From Gammaproteobacteria bacterium (GTDB lineage: Bacteria > Pseudomonadota > Gammaproteobacteria > Steroidobacterales > Woeseiaceae), in the NCBI GenBank assembly GCA_003331585.1, contig QOPG01000002.1, forward strand, positions 50,156 through 114,155: DNA of 64,000 nucleotides. Direction: 5' to 3'. Made by a program: the position numbers and the translations under genes. How positions within the stretch are numbered: position 1 is the stretch's first letter; each line of letters opens with the position of its first letter. The notes beneath the pieces were generated by a model that saw nothing but the letters and a program-made list of their open reading frames with translations, was not told where the DNA came from and searched no databases. Of the stretch, positions 1-9,170 are shown one piece after another.

Positions 1-698
1 ATAGCTGTCCCTGCTATATCTTCTGGTGAACCCATACGTTTTATAGGTATTTTTTTTATAACTTCTGCAGAAAGCGCTTCATTCTTAGCAATATGGGATG
101 TCATTTTACTGGGAAAGAATCCTGGCGCGATTGCATTTACATTTATATTGTTTCTCGCCAAATCAGCACCTAAATGCCTAGTTAAATGAATAAGTGCTGA
201 TTTGCTTGAGGAATAGGAATAAGTTGGCATTAACGGATGTGTGATGCCATTTATCGATGCGATATTTATTATTCGAGATGGATCATCTTCTTTCCCAGAT
301 TTTTTTAATAATGGAAGAAATTTCTGTGTTAAGAAAAATGGGGATTTTAGATTTATATCCATTACTTTATCCCACCCCTTCTCTGGAAAATCTTCAAAAG
401 ATGAAGCCCATGCAGTTCCAGCATTATTTATCAATATATCTATTTTTGATTCATAACTGCAGATCTCTTCGAACAATCTATTTATTCCGTCGTTATCTGA
501 AAGATCAGCTTGAATTGCTATACATTCACCGTTTGATGAAAATTCTTCACATTTTTCTTCTAGGGCATCTGCTTTTCTTGATGTGATATATGTTTTTACA
601 CCATTTTGAACGAAGGCTTCAGCAATCATTGCACCTATCCCACTAGATCCACCTGTTATGATTGCCGTTTTTCCCTCAATTGAAAATAAGTTTTTCAT
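1..698 (-). CDS. SDR-family oxidoreductase (3' end truncated by the window edge)
   Basis: Reverse-strand translation from ATG at 698: MKNLFSIEGKTAIITGGSSGIGAMIAEAF... with the TGxxxGxG nucleotide-binding motif, NNAG, and YSSSKSAL catalytic region. Open to position 1. Confidence 0.9.
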   Translation of the reverse strand, partial: MKNLFSIEGKTAIITGGSSGIGAMIAEAFVQNGVKTYITSRKADALEEKCEEFSSNGECIAIQADLSDNDGINRLFEEICSYESKIDILINNAGTAWASSFEDFPEKGWDKVMDINLKSPFFLTQKFLPLLKKSGKEDDPSRIINIASINGITHPLMPTYSYSSSKSALIHLTRHLGADLARNNINVNAIAPGFFPSKMTSHIAKNEALSAEVIKKIPIKRMGSPEDIAGTA

Positions 699-708
699 AA
701 AATGCCTA

Positions 709-2007
709 TCATTGTTTTGTTGTAAGAATACTTTCTAATATTTTTAAGAACTCTTTTATTTCTTCTATAGAGTTATAATGCACGGGTCCTGTTCTGATGA
801 CACCTCCATTCTCATATAGACCAAGACTTTTCACCACCTCGATAGCATAGCTGTGACCACTCCAAACAAAGATATTATTCTTTCCCAGTTCAGTCGCAAT
901 CTCTTCAGGATGGACTCCATCCACACTAAAAGAAACAGTTGGTAGTCTTCTGTCCATTGCATCTGATTGTGTTATTCCCTGAATCTTAATTTTTTTTAAA
1001 TTAATTAGACCTTCTATTAAATATAAAGTTAATAATTTTTCATACTCAAACAAATAATCCAGCGCTGCATGAACATATTTTGTGCGCTGACGATCAAAAG
1101 CATGTTCTTTTTGAAATTGTCCTGCGAACTCTTTACCAATCCAAGCAAAATAATCAACAGCTGCAGTGGTCCCAGCCATTCCTTCGTGACTCTGTGTTCC
1201 TGTTTCGAAAGACCCTGGAAGTTCTGATGTGGCAGGTCTCACTTTATAAGGTTGAAGCGTTTGCATTATTTCTTTTCTGCCCCAGAGAATACCTTGATGT
1301 GGGCCAAAAAATTTGTAAGAGGAGCAAACAAGAAAGTCACAATCAATCTCCTGCACATCTATTGCAACATGAGGAGCTAATTGAACGGCATCTATATACG
1401 TCAAAATTTTCTCATTTTTTGCTTTTTTACATATTGTTTTAATATCATTTATTGTTCCAATTAGATTACTAGCACCCCCAACACAAATAATTCTGGTTTT
1501 TTCAGAGAATAATTCATCTAATTGATTTAAATCGAATTCAAAGGTTTCTTTATCAAAAGTTAGCCACTTTACTTTTAATCCTATGTCTTCCGCTAAAAGC
1601 AACCATGGGGATATATTTGCATCATGATCCATTTTTGAAAGAATAATCTCATCACCTTCCTTAAAAAGACGGCCTATAGATCGAGAAATATGCAAAGTAA
1701 GAGTGGTCATATTTTGACCAAAAATAATTTCTTCCTTATACCGTGCATTGAGAAAATCAGCCATACTTTGATGAAATTCATCTAATATTTTATCAACACG
1801 ATTGGATGTTTCGAATCCTCCCTGAATATTTGCATTTGATTCAATCATGCATTTTTTCATAGCATCAGCGACCTCTGTAGGCACTTGGGTCCCAGCTGGA
1901 TTATCAAAATAAATTCGTTTTCGGCCAGAATCTTCTATTGATAACGCAGGAAATTTACTCCTAATAGTTTCCAAATGATAGTTCATATAATTTAATCCTC
2001 CCTGCAA
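709..2007 (-). CDS. Cysteine desulfurase-like (fold type I PLP) protein; true start may be the internal Met at about 1986
   Basis: YFDNPAGTQVP N-terminus, PLP-lysine region SSYKFFGPHQG. Lacks the SufS-type catalytic Cys (GHSYAIE in place of GHHCA). Confidence 0.8.
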   Translation of the reverse strand: MQGGLNYMNYHLETIRSKFPALSIEDSGRKRIYFDNPAGTQVPTEVADAMKKCMIESNANIQGGFETSNRVDKILDEFHQSMADFLNARYKEEIIFGQNMTTLTLHISRSIGRLFKEGDEIILSKMDHDANISPWLLLAEDIGLKVKWLTFDKETFEFDLNQLDELFSEKTRIICVGGASNLIGTINDIKTICKKAKNEKILTYIDAVQLAPHVAIDVQEIDCDFLVCSSYKFFGPHQGILWGRKEIMQTLQPYKVRPATSELPGSFETGTQSHEGMAGTTAAVDYFAWIGKEFAGQFQKEHAFDRQRTKYVHAALDYLFEYEKLLTLYLIEGLINLKKIKIQGITQSDAMDRRLPTVSFSVDGVHPEEIATELGKNNIFVWSGHSYAIEVVKSLGLYENGGVIRTGPVHYNSIEEIKEFLKILESILTTKQ

Positions 2008-2840
2008 TAATTAGGGTCATGATTGCCTATAGTTTTGAAGCTCATATATGTTGATGACGCAAGAGTTGCGAAGCCAGGCATTCCATTGTCATTCTGTGTA
2101 TCTGTAAAGATTGCGTGCTCCACATACATATCATAGTTCTGGCCAGGCTCTAATTTCCCTGCAGGCACAGAATATTCTGAAGCCTCATAAGTTAAATATC
2201 CATTTTTTTCAAAAGGTCGGCCACTGTGGACGATATCCTCTATATTGCAACTGTCGATAGCAACAAAAATTGGATCATCCAGTATCTTTTTTGGATCTTT
2301 TTTTCCTACACTGAATTCGGGCCAGGTAATAATTAACTCTTTTTCTGAATCCACTTCATTTATTTCTATTTTTTTTTCATTTTGTATAAAAATAATTTTT
2401 GGATGAGGGGGGAATGAAGAATTTTTGTAACTTACAATACTATTTTTAACCTTACCTTCGGATGTTTCAAAACTAAAACTATAATCTCCCATGGGAAACT
2501 CATCCTCAAGACTTTCATAACTATCTAACATTGCACTAATGTACATCACATCGCCTATTTCATCAGATTCAGAATATCTGTATTCAAGACTTTTAATTTC
2601 ACCAGAGATTTGAGGTAGTTGGACACTAGCATTCTTAACTGTTCCGCCATCTGTTATGAAAATTTCAGCAAAAAATAATGGTTCTAATCGTTGTAGTGAG
2701 CCGTCATTAATTTGTTGATATCTTGAGACCTTACCCGTACCAAAAAAGGTCACATCTTTTTGTGTGAGAATGTTTTGTTTAGTTTCACAGCCTGATGCAA
2801 AAAAAAGACATACAGTTAAAGTTCCTAACAGACGGTACAC
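1992..2840 (-). CDS. Hypothetical lipoprotein
   Basis: N-terminal signal with lipobox FASGC; co-directional in the operon; no recognised domain. Confidence 0.7.
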   Translation of the reverse strand: MYRLLGTLTVCLFFASGCETKQNILTQKDVTFFGTGKVSRYQQINDGSLQRLEPLFFAEIFITDGGTVKNASVQLPQISGEIKSLEYRYSESDEIGDVMYISAMLDSYESLEDEFPMGDYSFSFETSEGKVKNSIVSYKNSSFPPHPKIIFIQNEKKIEINEVDSEKELIITWPEFSVGKKDPKKILDDPIFVAIDSCNIEDIVHSGRPFEKNGYLTYEASEYSVPAGKLEPGQNYDMYVEHAIFTDTQNDNGMPGFATLASSTYMSFKTIGNHDPNYCRED

Positions 2841-2848
2841 AAATTACC

Positions 2849-3925
2849 CTATCTGAAGCGATTCATAATGTTTGCTAACTCTTTTTTTCCTGGGCCTAGC
2901 TCTTCATATGAAATTTCAGACAATGGTATGGAAGATGATCCAGAGCTCTCATGCATATCATCCGCTTCTTTGTCTATGTACAATAATCCAGTTATAATTT
3001 CTTGTTTAGCTTGGCTCTCTCTCAAGAATGAATAAGCTCCTGCCCTACTGGTCGGATCATAATTCTTATCAACTTTTCGAAAAACAATTTTACTGCCATC
3101 ATGAAGTGACACAGGCATCGCTTCTCCTTCTTTATATTTAGTTAAAATCTCTTCAGCAGGAGGTACAAAATCCGCATCAACAACTTCATTTTGTGATTTT
3201 CTAACATGAGAATAACTTTTTGTGGATTCAGGGTTATCGTTAAATGTTACGCATGGACTTATAATATCGAGTAATCCAAAACCTTTATGTGAGATAGCAC
3301 CTTTAATTAATGGCACTAATTGCTCCTTGTCACCAGAAAATCCTCTCGCAACATAAGTTGAACCTAGGGCGATTCCCATACTTACAGGGTCAATCGGTTT
3401 TTGTTGATTCGCAGGACCTTTCTTTTTCTTGCTACCAATGTCAGCAGATGCAGAATACTGGCCTTTAGTTAACCCATAAACACCATTATTTTCGATTATA
3501 TATGTCATATCCAAATTCCTACGTATGACATGTGCAAATTGACCCATACCTATTGAAAGTGAATCACCATCACCTGATATACCAATATAAGTTAGATCTC
3601 TGTTGGCTGCATTCGCTCCGGTTGCAACAGAAGGCATCCTTCCATGAACAGAATTAAAACCATGAGATTGGCTCACAAAATATGCCGGAGTTTTTGAGGA
3701 GCAACCTATGCCGGATACTTTAGCTAAACGATGTGGTTCTATTGCTAATTCATAAACTGCTTGAATTAAAGCTGCAGTTATTGAATCATGACCACACCCA
3801 GCACAGAGAGTAGAAACAACACCCTCGTAATCTCTACGCTTGAGTCCAATATTATTTTTCTTTGACTTTGGATGACTGACTTTTGGTTTACTTATATAGC
3901 TCACTAATAATCTCCGATTATGCAA
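2849..3925 (-). CDS. korB: 2-oxoacid:ferredoxin oxidoreductase, beta subunit (TPP-binding)
   Basis: CAGCGHDSI, GIGCSSKTPAYF, GDGDSLSIGMGQFAHVIRRN and ENNGVYGLTKGQYSAS motifs typical of the OFOR/KorB TPP domain. Confidence 0.88.
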   Translation of the reverse strand: MHNRRLLVSYISKPKVSHPKSKKNNIGLKRRDYEGVVSTLCAGCGHDSITAALIQAVYELAIEPHRLAKVSGIGCSSKTPAYFVSQSHGFNSVHGRMPSVATGANAANRDLTYIGISGDGDSLSIGMGQFAHVIRRNLDMTYIIENNGVYGLTKGQYSASADIGSKKKKGPANQQKPIDPVSMGIALGSTYVARGFSGDKEQLVPLIKGAISHKGFGLLDIISPCVTFNDNPESTKSYSHVRKSQNEVVDADFVPPAEEILTKYKEGEAMPVSLHDGSKIVFRKVDKNYDPTSRAGAYSFLRESQAKQEIITGLLYIDKEADDMHESSGSSSIPLSEISYEELGPGKKELANIMNRFR

Positions 3926-5738
3926 TCGATTCGTTATCTAATAACTCTCTAACAATGAGATTAGCGTAAATTGGATTTCCATCATAATGGAGTATAGAAA
4001 AGAGTTTGCTTGGATTAACTTCTAAATCTAATATAAGAAGCGACCGCATTTGAGCATCCCTATTTTGTTCAATAACATATATCTTCTCATGTTTATTTAT
4101 AAATTTCTTAATTGATTCATTAAAAGGAAATGATTTTATTCTGCAATAGTTAACCTTTAGTCCACTTTTCCTTAGTTTTATAATCGCTTCATTTGTGGCT
4201 CCATCACTGCTACCAAACGCAATAACACCAATCTTATTTGTCTTTGAATATTTGATATCTGGCTTAGGAACCATTTTTCTTGCTGTATTCCATTTTACTT
4301 TCAACCTGTCAACAACCTCTTGATACTCATGGCCTTCTTCAGTGTATCCTCCATATTTATTGTGTCCAGAGCCACGAGTAAAAAATGAGCCTTTTGGGTG
4401 AACGCCCGGAAGCGACCTATATGGAATACCATCACCATCTGAATCGAAATATCTATAAAAGTTTTCAAGCTTCTCTAACTGCTCAGCAGAGAGAACTTTT
4501 CCTTTTTTTGGCTCATATTTATTGTCCCACTCAAAATCTGAAGACATCCAATCATTCATTCCTATATCTAAATCACTCATTACAAAAATTGGAGTTTGCA
4601 GTTCATCACCAAGATCAAAAGCATTTACTGTCATATGAAAACATTCCTCAGGATTTGCTGGAAATAACATTGGATGTCTTGTATCGCCATGAGAGGCATA
4701 GGCGCATGTCAAAAGATCGCATTGTTGAGTTCTTGTTGGCATACCTGTAGAGGGTCCAGTCCTTTGAATATTGAAAATAACTGCTGGCAGTTCTGAATAA
4801 TAAGCAAAACCAATAAATTCGCTCATAAGAGAAATTCCTGGTCCACTCGTGGGAGTAAAAGCTCTCGCACCATTCCATGTTGCACCTAAGACCATTCCTA
4901 TTGCAGCCAGCTCATCTTCAGCTTGTATGATGCAATAATTATTCTTATCATCTTTTTTGTTTTTACGAAATTGACTGCAAAATGTTTCATATGCATCCAT
5001 GAGTGATGTTGATGGTGTCAGAGGATACCAAGCACCGACTGTTGCACCAGCATAAACACAACCCAAACCAGCAGCAGTATTTCCATCAATAATTATATGA
5101 TCTTTTGTTTTATTTATTTTCTTTACAGTGATTGGCAGAGGATTTGTGAGATTCTTTATCACGTAATTATATCCAAGCATAATTGCTTCTAAATTCGATT
5201 TAGCAAGATGTTTTTTCTTTGCGAATGTCTCATTTAAAAGAGTTTTAATAATATCTAAATCAATTTTCAATAAAGCTGCAAGCGCACCAACATAGGCTAT
5301 ATTTTTCATCAAAATTCTTGATCGAATTCCTTCAAAATTTTCGATACAAAGTTTAGAGAAAGGTATACCTATTACTGAAATATCGTTTCTATCGAGTAAT
5401 TTACTTCTGGGCCAAGTTGAATCATATACTAACCACCCTCCAGATTGGACACTCGCTAAATCTTTCTCGTATGTTTGCACGTTCATTGCTATCACAATAT
5501 CAATATCATTTGATGCAGAATGATATCCGTCTTTAGTAACTCTGACTTCATACCATGTAGGCAACCCCTGAATATTTGACGGAAAGTAGTTTTTTCCAAC
5601 TACCGGAATACCCATACGAAATAGTGCTTTGAGTAACAAACCATTTGCGCTAGCTGAACCAGTTCCATTAACTGTCGCTATTTTTATTACACAGTCATTT
5701 ACCCTTGGAGGTAAGTTCTTATTGTTTTGAGTTTTCAT
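3918..5738 (-). CDS. korA: 2-oxoacid:acceptor oxidoreductase, fused gamma-alpha subunit
   Basis: N-terminal gamma domain (GTGSASANGLLLKALFRMGIPVVGKNYFPSNIQGLPTWYEVRV) followed by alpha domain (GNTAAGLGCVYAGATVGAWYPLTPSTSLMD...). Overlaps korB start. Confidence 0.88.
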   Translation of the reverse strand: MKTQNNKNLPPRVNDCVIKIATVNGTGSASANGLLLKALFRMGIPVVGKNYFPSNIQGLPTWYEVRVTKDGYHSASNDIDIVIAMNVQTYEKDLASVQSGGWLVYDSTWPRSKLLDRNDISVIGIPFSKLCIENFEGIRSRILMKNIAYVGALAALLKIDLDIIKTLLNETFAKKKHLAKSNLEAIMLGYNYVIKNLTNPLPITVKKINKTKDHIIIDGNTAAGLGCVYAGATVGAWYPLTPSTSLMDAYETFCSQFRKNKKDDKNNYCIIQAEDELAAIGMVLGATWNGARAFTPTSGPGISLMSEFIGFAYYSELPAVIFNIQRTGPSTGMPTRTQQCDLLTCAYASHGDTRHPMLFPANPEECFHMTVNAFDLGDELQTPIFVMSDLDIGMNDWMSSDFEWDNKYEPKKGKVLSAEQLEKLENFYRYFDSDGDGIPYRSLPGVHPKGSFFTRGSGHNKYGGYTEEGHEYQEVVDRLKVKWNTARKMVPKPDIKYSKTNKIGVIAFGSSDGATNEAIIKLRKSGLKVNYCRIKSFPFNESIKKFINKHEKIYVIEQNRDAQMRSLLILDLEVNPSKLFSILHYDGNPIYANLIVRELLDNESIA

Positions 5739-5743
5739 CTCTC

Positions 5744-7555
5744 TTAGATATTACTTACTTTCTTTAATGGGGAAGATTCTGCTTCGTCTTTAGCTTTTGG
5801 AAGAAGTATGGTTGATTTCTGCATATCCCATGCTCCTGTTGGACATCTTTCAGCACAAAGACCGCAGTGAACACATAGGTCCTCATCTTTCACCATAACC
5901 CTTGCTGTCTGGGGTAATTCTTCAGATACATATAGATCCTCTTCCAAATTCTCAGCTGGAGCAGTAAGTCTTGTTCTAAGATCTTTTTCATCACCATTTT
6001 CTGTTATTGTCAAACAATCCACGGGACATACATCAATACAGGCATCGCATTCAATGCATAGGTTTGCTGCAAAAACAGTCTGAATATCACAATTCAAACA
6101 ACGTTCAACCTCTTTTACTGTTTGATCTAACGTAAAACCTAATTCCACCTCAATATTTAATTGTTTGAACCTTTTCTTTAAATCAACATGTGGCATCAAT
6201 CTTCGTTCAGATCCATCGTAGTCATTTGAATAGCTCCATTCATGTAGACCCATCTTTTGACTCGTGAGATTCATTCCGGGAGGAAGACGTTCCTCAAGGT
6301 TCTCTTGTGAACAATACTTATGAATCGATATCGCAGCTTCATGACCATGAGCCACGGCCCATATAATATTTTTCGGTCCAAAGGCAGAGTCACCACCAAA
6401 GAAAACTCCATCAAGTGAACACATCATAGTTACTTCATCAACTATTGGACAATCCCACTTATCGAATTCAATTCCCAGATCTCTCTCAATCCATGGAAAT
6501 GCATTATCTTGTCCAATCGCAAGAATCACATCATCGCATTCGATGATTTTTTCCCCAATTACATCAGAGCTCTCAATTTTACCATCATCATTGATTTGAT
6601 ATTTTATTTCTTCAAATAACATACCAATTAATTTTCCATTTTTAACGACAAATTCTTTTGGTGAGTGATTAACAATAATCTCTACATTTTCTTCTTCCGC
6701 ATCTTCAAGCTCCCAATCTGATGCCTTGAAAAATTCTCTGGGTTTCCTTGCCATAACTTTTACATTTTTGGCACCCAATCTTAATGATGTTCTACAACAA
6801 TCCATTGCTGTATTTCCAACACCAATTATCAGCACATCTTTTCCTATTTTATCGATATGCTCAAAAGCAACCGATTCAAGCCATTCAATACCAATATGTA
6901 CATTTTTACTATCATATCTGCCCGGCAGATTAAGCTCTTTACCTTTTGGTGCACCTGTTCCAACAAAGATAGCATCAAAATTATTTTTTTCTCTAAAGTC
7001 TTTTAAACTCTCAATACGATGATTGAGTTTAAGATCTGCTCCCATATCAAGGATATATTGAATTTCTTCATTTAACACTTTTGGCGGCAATCTAAATTGC
7101 GGAATGTTAGTTCTCATCAAACCGCCAGTTGTACCAAGTGCTTCAAATATTGTTACGTCATAACCGAGAGGGAGTAAATCATTTGCAACAGTCAGTGAAG
7201 CACAGCCAGCACCTATTAATGCTATCTTTTTACCATTCATCTTAGATGGCGGCTTAGGTAATCTTGCAGTTATATCATCTCTATGATCCGATGCGACACG
7301 TTTTAGCCTACATATAGCTACTGGCTTATCTTCTACTCTTGTTCTTCTACAAGCTGGCTCACATGGCCTGTCGCATACCCTGCCAAGAATCCCAGGAAAA
7401 ACATTAGACTCACGGTTAACCATATATGCATCTGAAAATTCGCCTTGAGCAATTAAGCGAATATATTTCGGTACATCAGTATGAGCTGGACATGCCCATT
7501 GGCAATCTACTACCTTGTGAAAGTAATTTGGATCTGAAATATTTGTTGGTTTCAT
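5744..7555 (-). CDS. GltD-like FAD/NAD(P) oxidoreductase with C-terminal 4Fe-4S ferredoxin domain
   Basis: CQWACPAHTDVPKYI, RVCDRPCEPACRR, GAGCASLTVANDL, GVGNTAMDC, and CIECDACIDVCPVDC / CVHCGLCAERCPTGA clusters. Confidence 0.88.
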   Translation of the reverse strand: MKPTNISDPNYFHKVVDCQWACPAHTDVPKYIRLIAQGEFSDAYMVNRESNVFPGILGRVCDRPCEPACRRTRVEDKPVAICRLKRVASDHRDDITARLPKPPSKMNGKKIALIGAGCASLTVANDLLPLGYDVTIFEALGTTGGLMRTNIPQFRLPPKVLNEEIQYILDMGADLKLNHRIESLKDFREKNNFDAIFVGTGAPKGKELNLPGRYDSKNVHIGIEWLESVAFEHIDKIGKDVLIIGVGNTAMDCCRTSLRLGAKNVKVMARKPREFFKASDWELEDAEEENVEIIVNHSPKEFVVKNGKLIGMLFEEIKYQINDDGKIESSDVIGEKIIECDDVILAIGQDNAFPWIERDLGIEFDKWDCPIVDEVTMMCSLDGVFFGGDSAFGPKNIIWAVAHGHEAAISIHKYCSQENLEERLPPGMNLTSQKMGLHEWSYSNDYDGSERRLMPHVDLKKRFKQLNIEVELGFTLDQTVKEVERCLNCDIQTVFAANLCIECDACIDVCPVDCLTITENGDEKDLRTRLTAPAENLEEDLYVSEELPQTARVMVKDEDLCVHCGLCAERCPTGAWDMQKSTILLPKAKDEAESSPLKKVSNI

Positions 7556-7671
7556 TTTTATATTATTTGGCTAATTATTCCTAATTAAAGGCATGAAATA
7601 GTGGAGCAACAAATTCTTCGTTAATATGGTATGGATGATAAACTCTTCACCGATAAAGTAAACAACTTTCG

Positions 7672-9015
7672 TCAGTTTCGTGAGCGATTAAAATGCAATC
7701 TTTTGCCCGGAATTGAATCGTTAAGTTTACCGTCACTATATGCAATAACCCCATTTACAATTGTTGTCTGAATGGAAGAGCTGAAAGTATGACCTTCAAA
7801 GGGTGACCACTGGCATTTGTAAAGAATATTATCTTTGTTTACTTTGTAAGGTTTTTCGGTATCCACCAATACTAAGTCAGCATAATACCCTTCTCTAATA
7901 TACCCTCTATCAATCACACCGAACAAATCTGCAGGGGCATGACAAGCCTTTTCTACTATTAATTCATGGGTAATCTCTCCACGCCGAGCAAGATCAAACA
8001 GCATTGGGAGTGCATGCTGTACAAGAGGTAATCCCGCGGGTGTATTAAAATAACTACCAGATTTCTCTTCAAGGGTATGGGGCGCATGATCTGTCGCAAT
8101 AACATCCAATTTACCGGAGTTTAGTGCTTGAATTAGTGCTTCTCGGTCACTTTTTTTCTTTATAGCAGGGTTGCACTTTATTAGAGCGCCTTTTTCGGGA
8201 TAACTGCTCTCATCAAACCAAAGATGGTGAACGCAGACTTCAGCAGTTATTCGTTTCTCAGATCTGTGTTTCGTTGAAAATAATTCCATTTCTTTTGCAG
8301 TTGTCAGGTGCAGAATATGTAATAGAGCATCATATTTTTTTGCTAACTCATAGGTATTTCTGGATGATCTATAACAAACCTCATCGGAACGAATGTATGG
8401 ATGTTCTGACATTGGAACATCATCGCCGTATTTTTCTCTCGCTTTTTTTTCGTTTTCCCATATTAACGGGGAATCCTCACAATGTGTCACAACGATTATT
8501 GGTGCATGCTCAAATAATAGCTCCAATGCCTCAGGATCATCAACCAATAGGTCACCTGTGGAGGCGCCTAAAAAAGCTTTTATCCCACACGCATCATCAA
8601 CCTCTATGGACTTTATATCTTCAATATTTGTGTTTGTTGCACCCAAATAAAAACTGTAATTTGCCCTACATCGATCCTTAGCCAATCCATATTTGTTGCG
8701 CAAAGCTTGTTTATTTGTTGTTTGAGGGTCTACATTTGGCATCTCCATAAAACTAGTGATACCTCCTGCAACTGCTGCAGCAGACTCTGTAGCTAGATCG
8801 GCTTTATGCGTCAGACCAGGTTCGCGGAAATGATCCTGATCATCAATCATACCTGGGATTAAAAATCGGCCTTGAGCGTCAATCTCGCAAACATTATTAT
8901 CAACTGTTATTGATGGTGAAATCTTAGCAATTCTTTCTCCGTCGATAAGAACATCAGACTCATTGATTGAGCCTTCGTTTATCATTCTCGCATTTCTAAT
9001 TATTGTTTTACTCAA
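7672..9015 (-). CDS. pyrC: Dihydroorotase (amidohydrolase superfamily)
   Basis: DQDHFREPGLTHKADLATESAAAVAGGITSFMEMPN, TDHAPHTLEEK, GVIDRGYIREGYYADLVLVD. Confidence 0.85.
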   Translation of the reverse strand: MSKTIIRNARMINEGSINESDVLIDGERIAKISPSITVDNNVCEIDAQGRFLIPGMIDDQDHFREPGLTHKADLATESAAAVAGGITSFMEMPNVDPQTTNKQALRNKYGLAKDRCRANYSFYLGATNTNIEDIKSIEVDDACGIKAFLGASTGDLLVDDPEALELLFEHAPIIVVTHCEDSPLIWENEKKAREKYGDDVPMSEHPYIRSDEVCYRSSRNTYELAKKYDALLHILHLTTAKEMELFSTKHRSEKRITAEVCVHHLWFDESSYPEKGALIKCNPAIKKKSDREALIQALNSGKLDVIATDHAPHTLEEKSGSYFNTPAGLPLVQHALPMLFDLARRGEITHELIVEKACHAPADLFGVIDRGYIREGYYADLVLVDTEKPYKVNKDNILYKCQWSPFEGHTFSSSIQTTIVNGVIAYSDGKLNDSIPGKRLHFNRSRN

Positions 9016-9170
9016 AAGTGACTCTCTTTATGTTTTATAATGAATAATAATTGTAAATTTTATATTAAAATAATGTGCTTATATATACGAGAAAATAGCA
9101 AACTAATTTTAAATCTTATTATTTTAAAAGATTAACAAAATCATGAATTATAATTTAGGATAGACTAATC

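Noticed and set aside
241-586. Two + strand ORFs (241..456 and 257..586) at the window start
   Set aside because: Antisense to the truncated SDR gene (1..698 −), whose translation is clearly SDR-like.
1080-1442. + strand 120-aa ORF antisense to the desulfurase-like gene
   Set aside because: Lies entirely inside a well-supported minus-strand CDS; composition is that of antisense translation; no recognisable motif.
709-2007. Fe-S cluster sulfur donor for the OFOR operon
   Set aside because: The expected catalytic Cys is replaced (GHSYA), and no other suf/isc genes are nearby.
4385-4750. + strand 121-aa ORF antisense to korA
   Set aside because: Fully embedded opposite a clear gamma-alpha OFOR gene; no independent coding evidence.
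8274-8681. + strand 135-aa ORF antisense to pyrC
   Set aside because: Shadow ORF opposite conserved dihydroorotase motifs; Leu/His-rich low-complexity translation.
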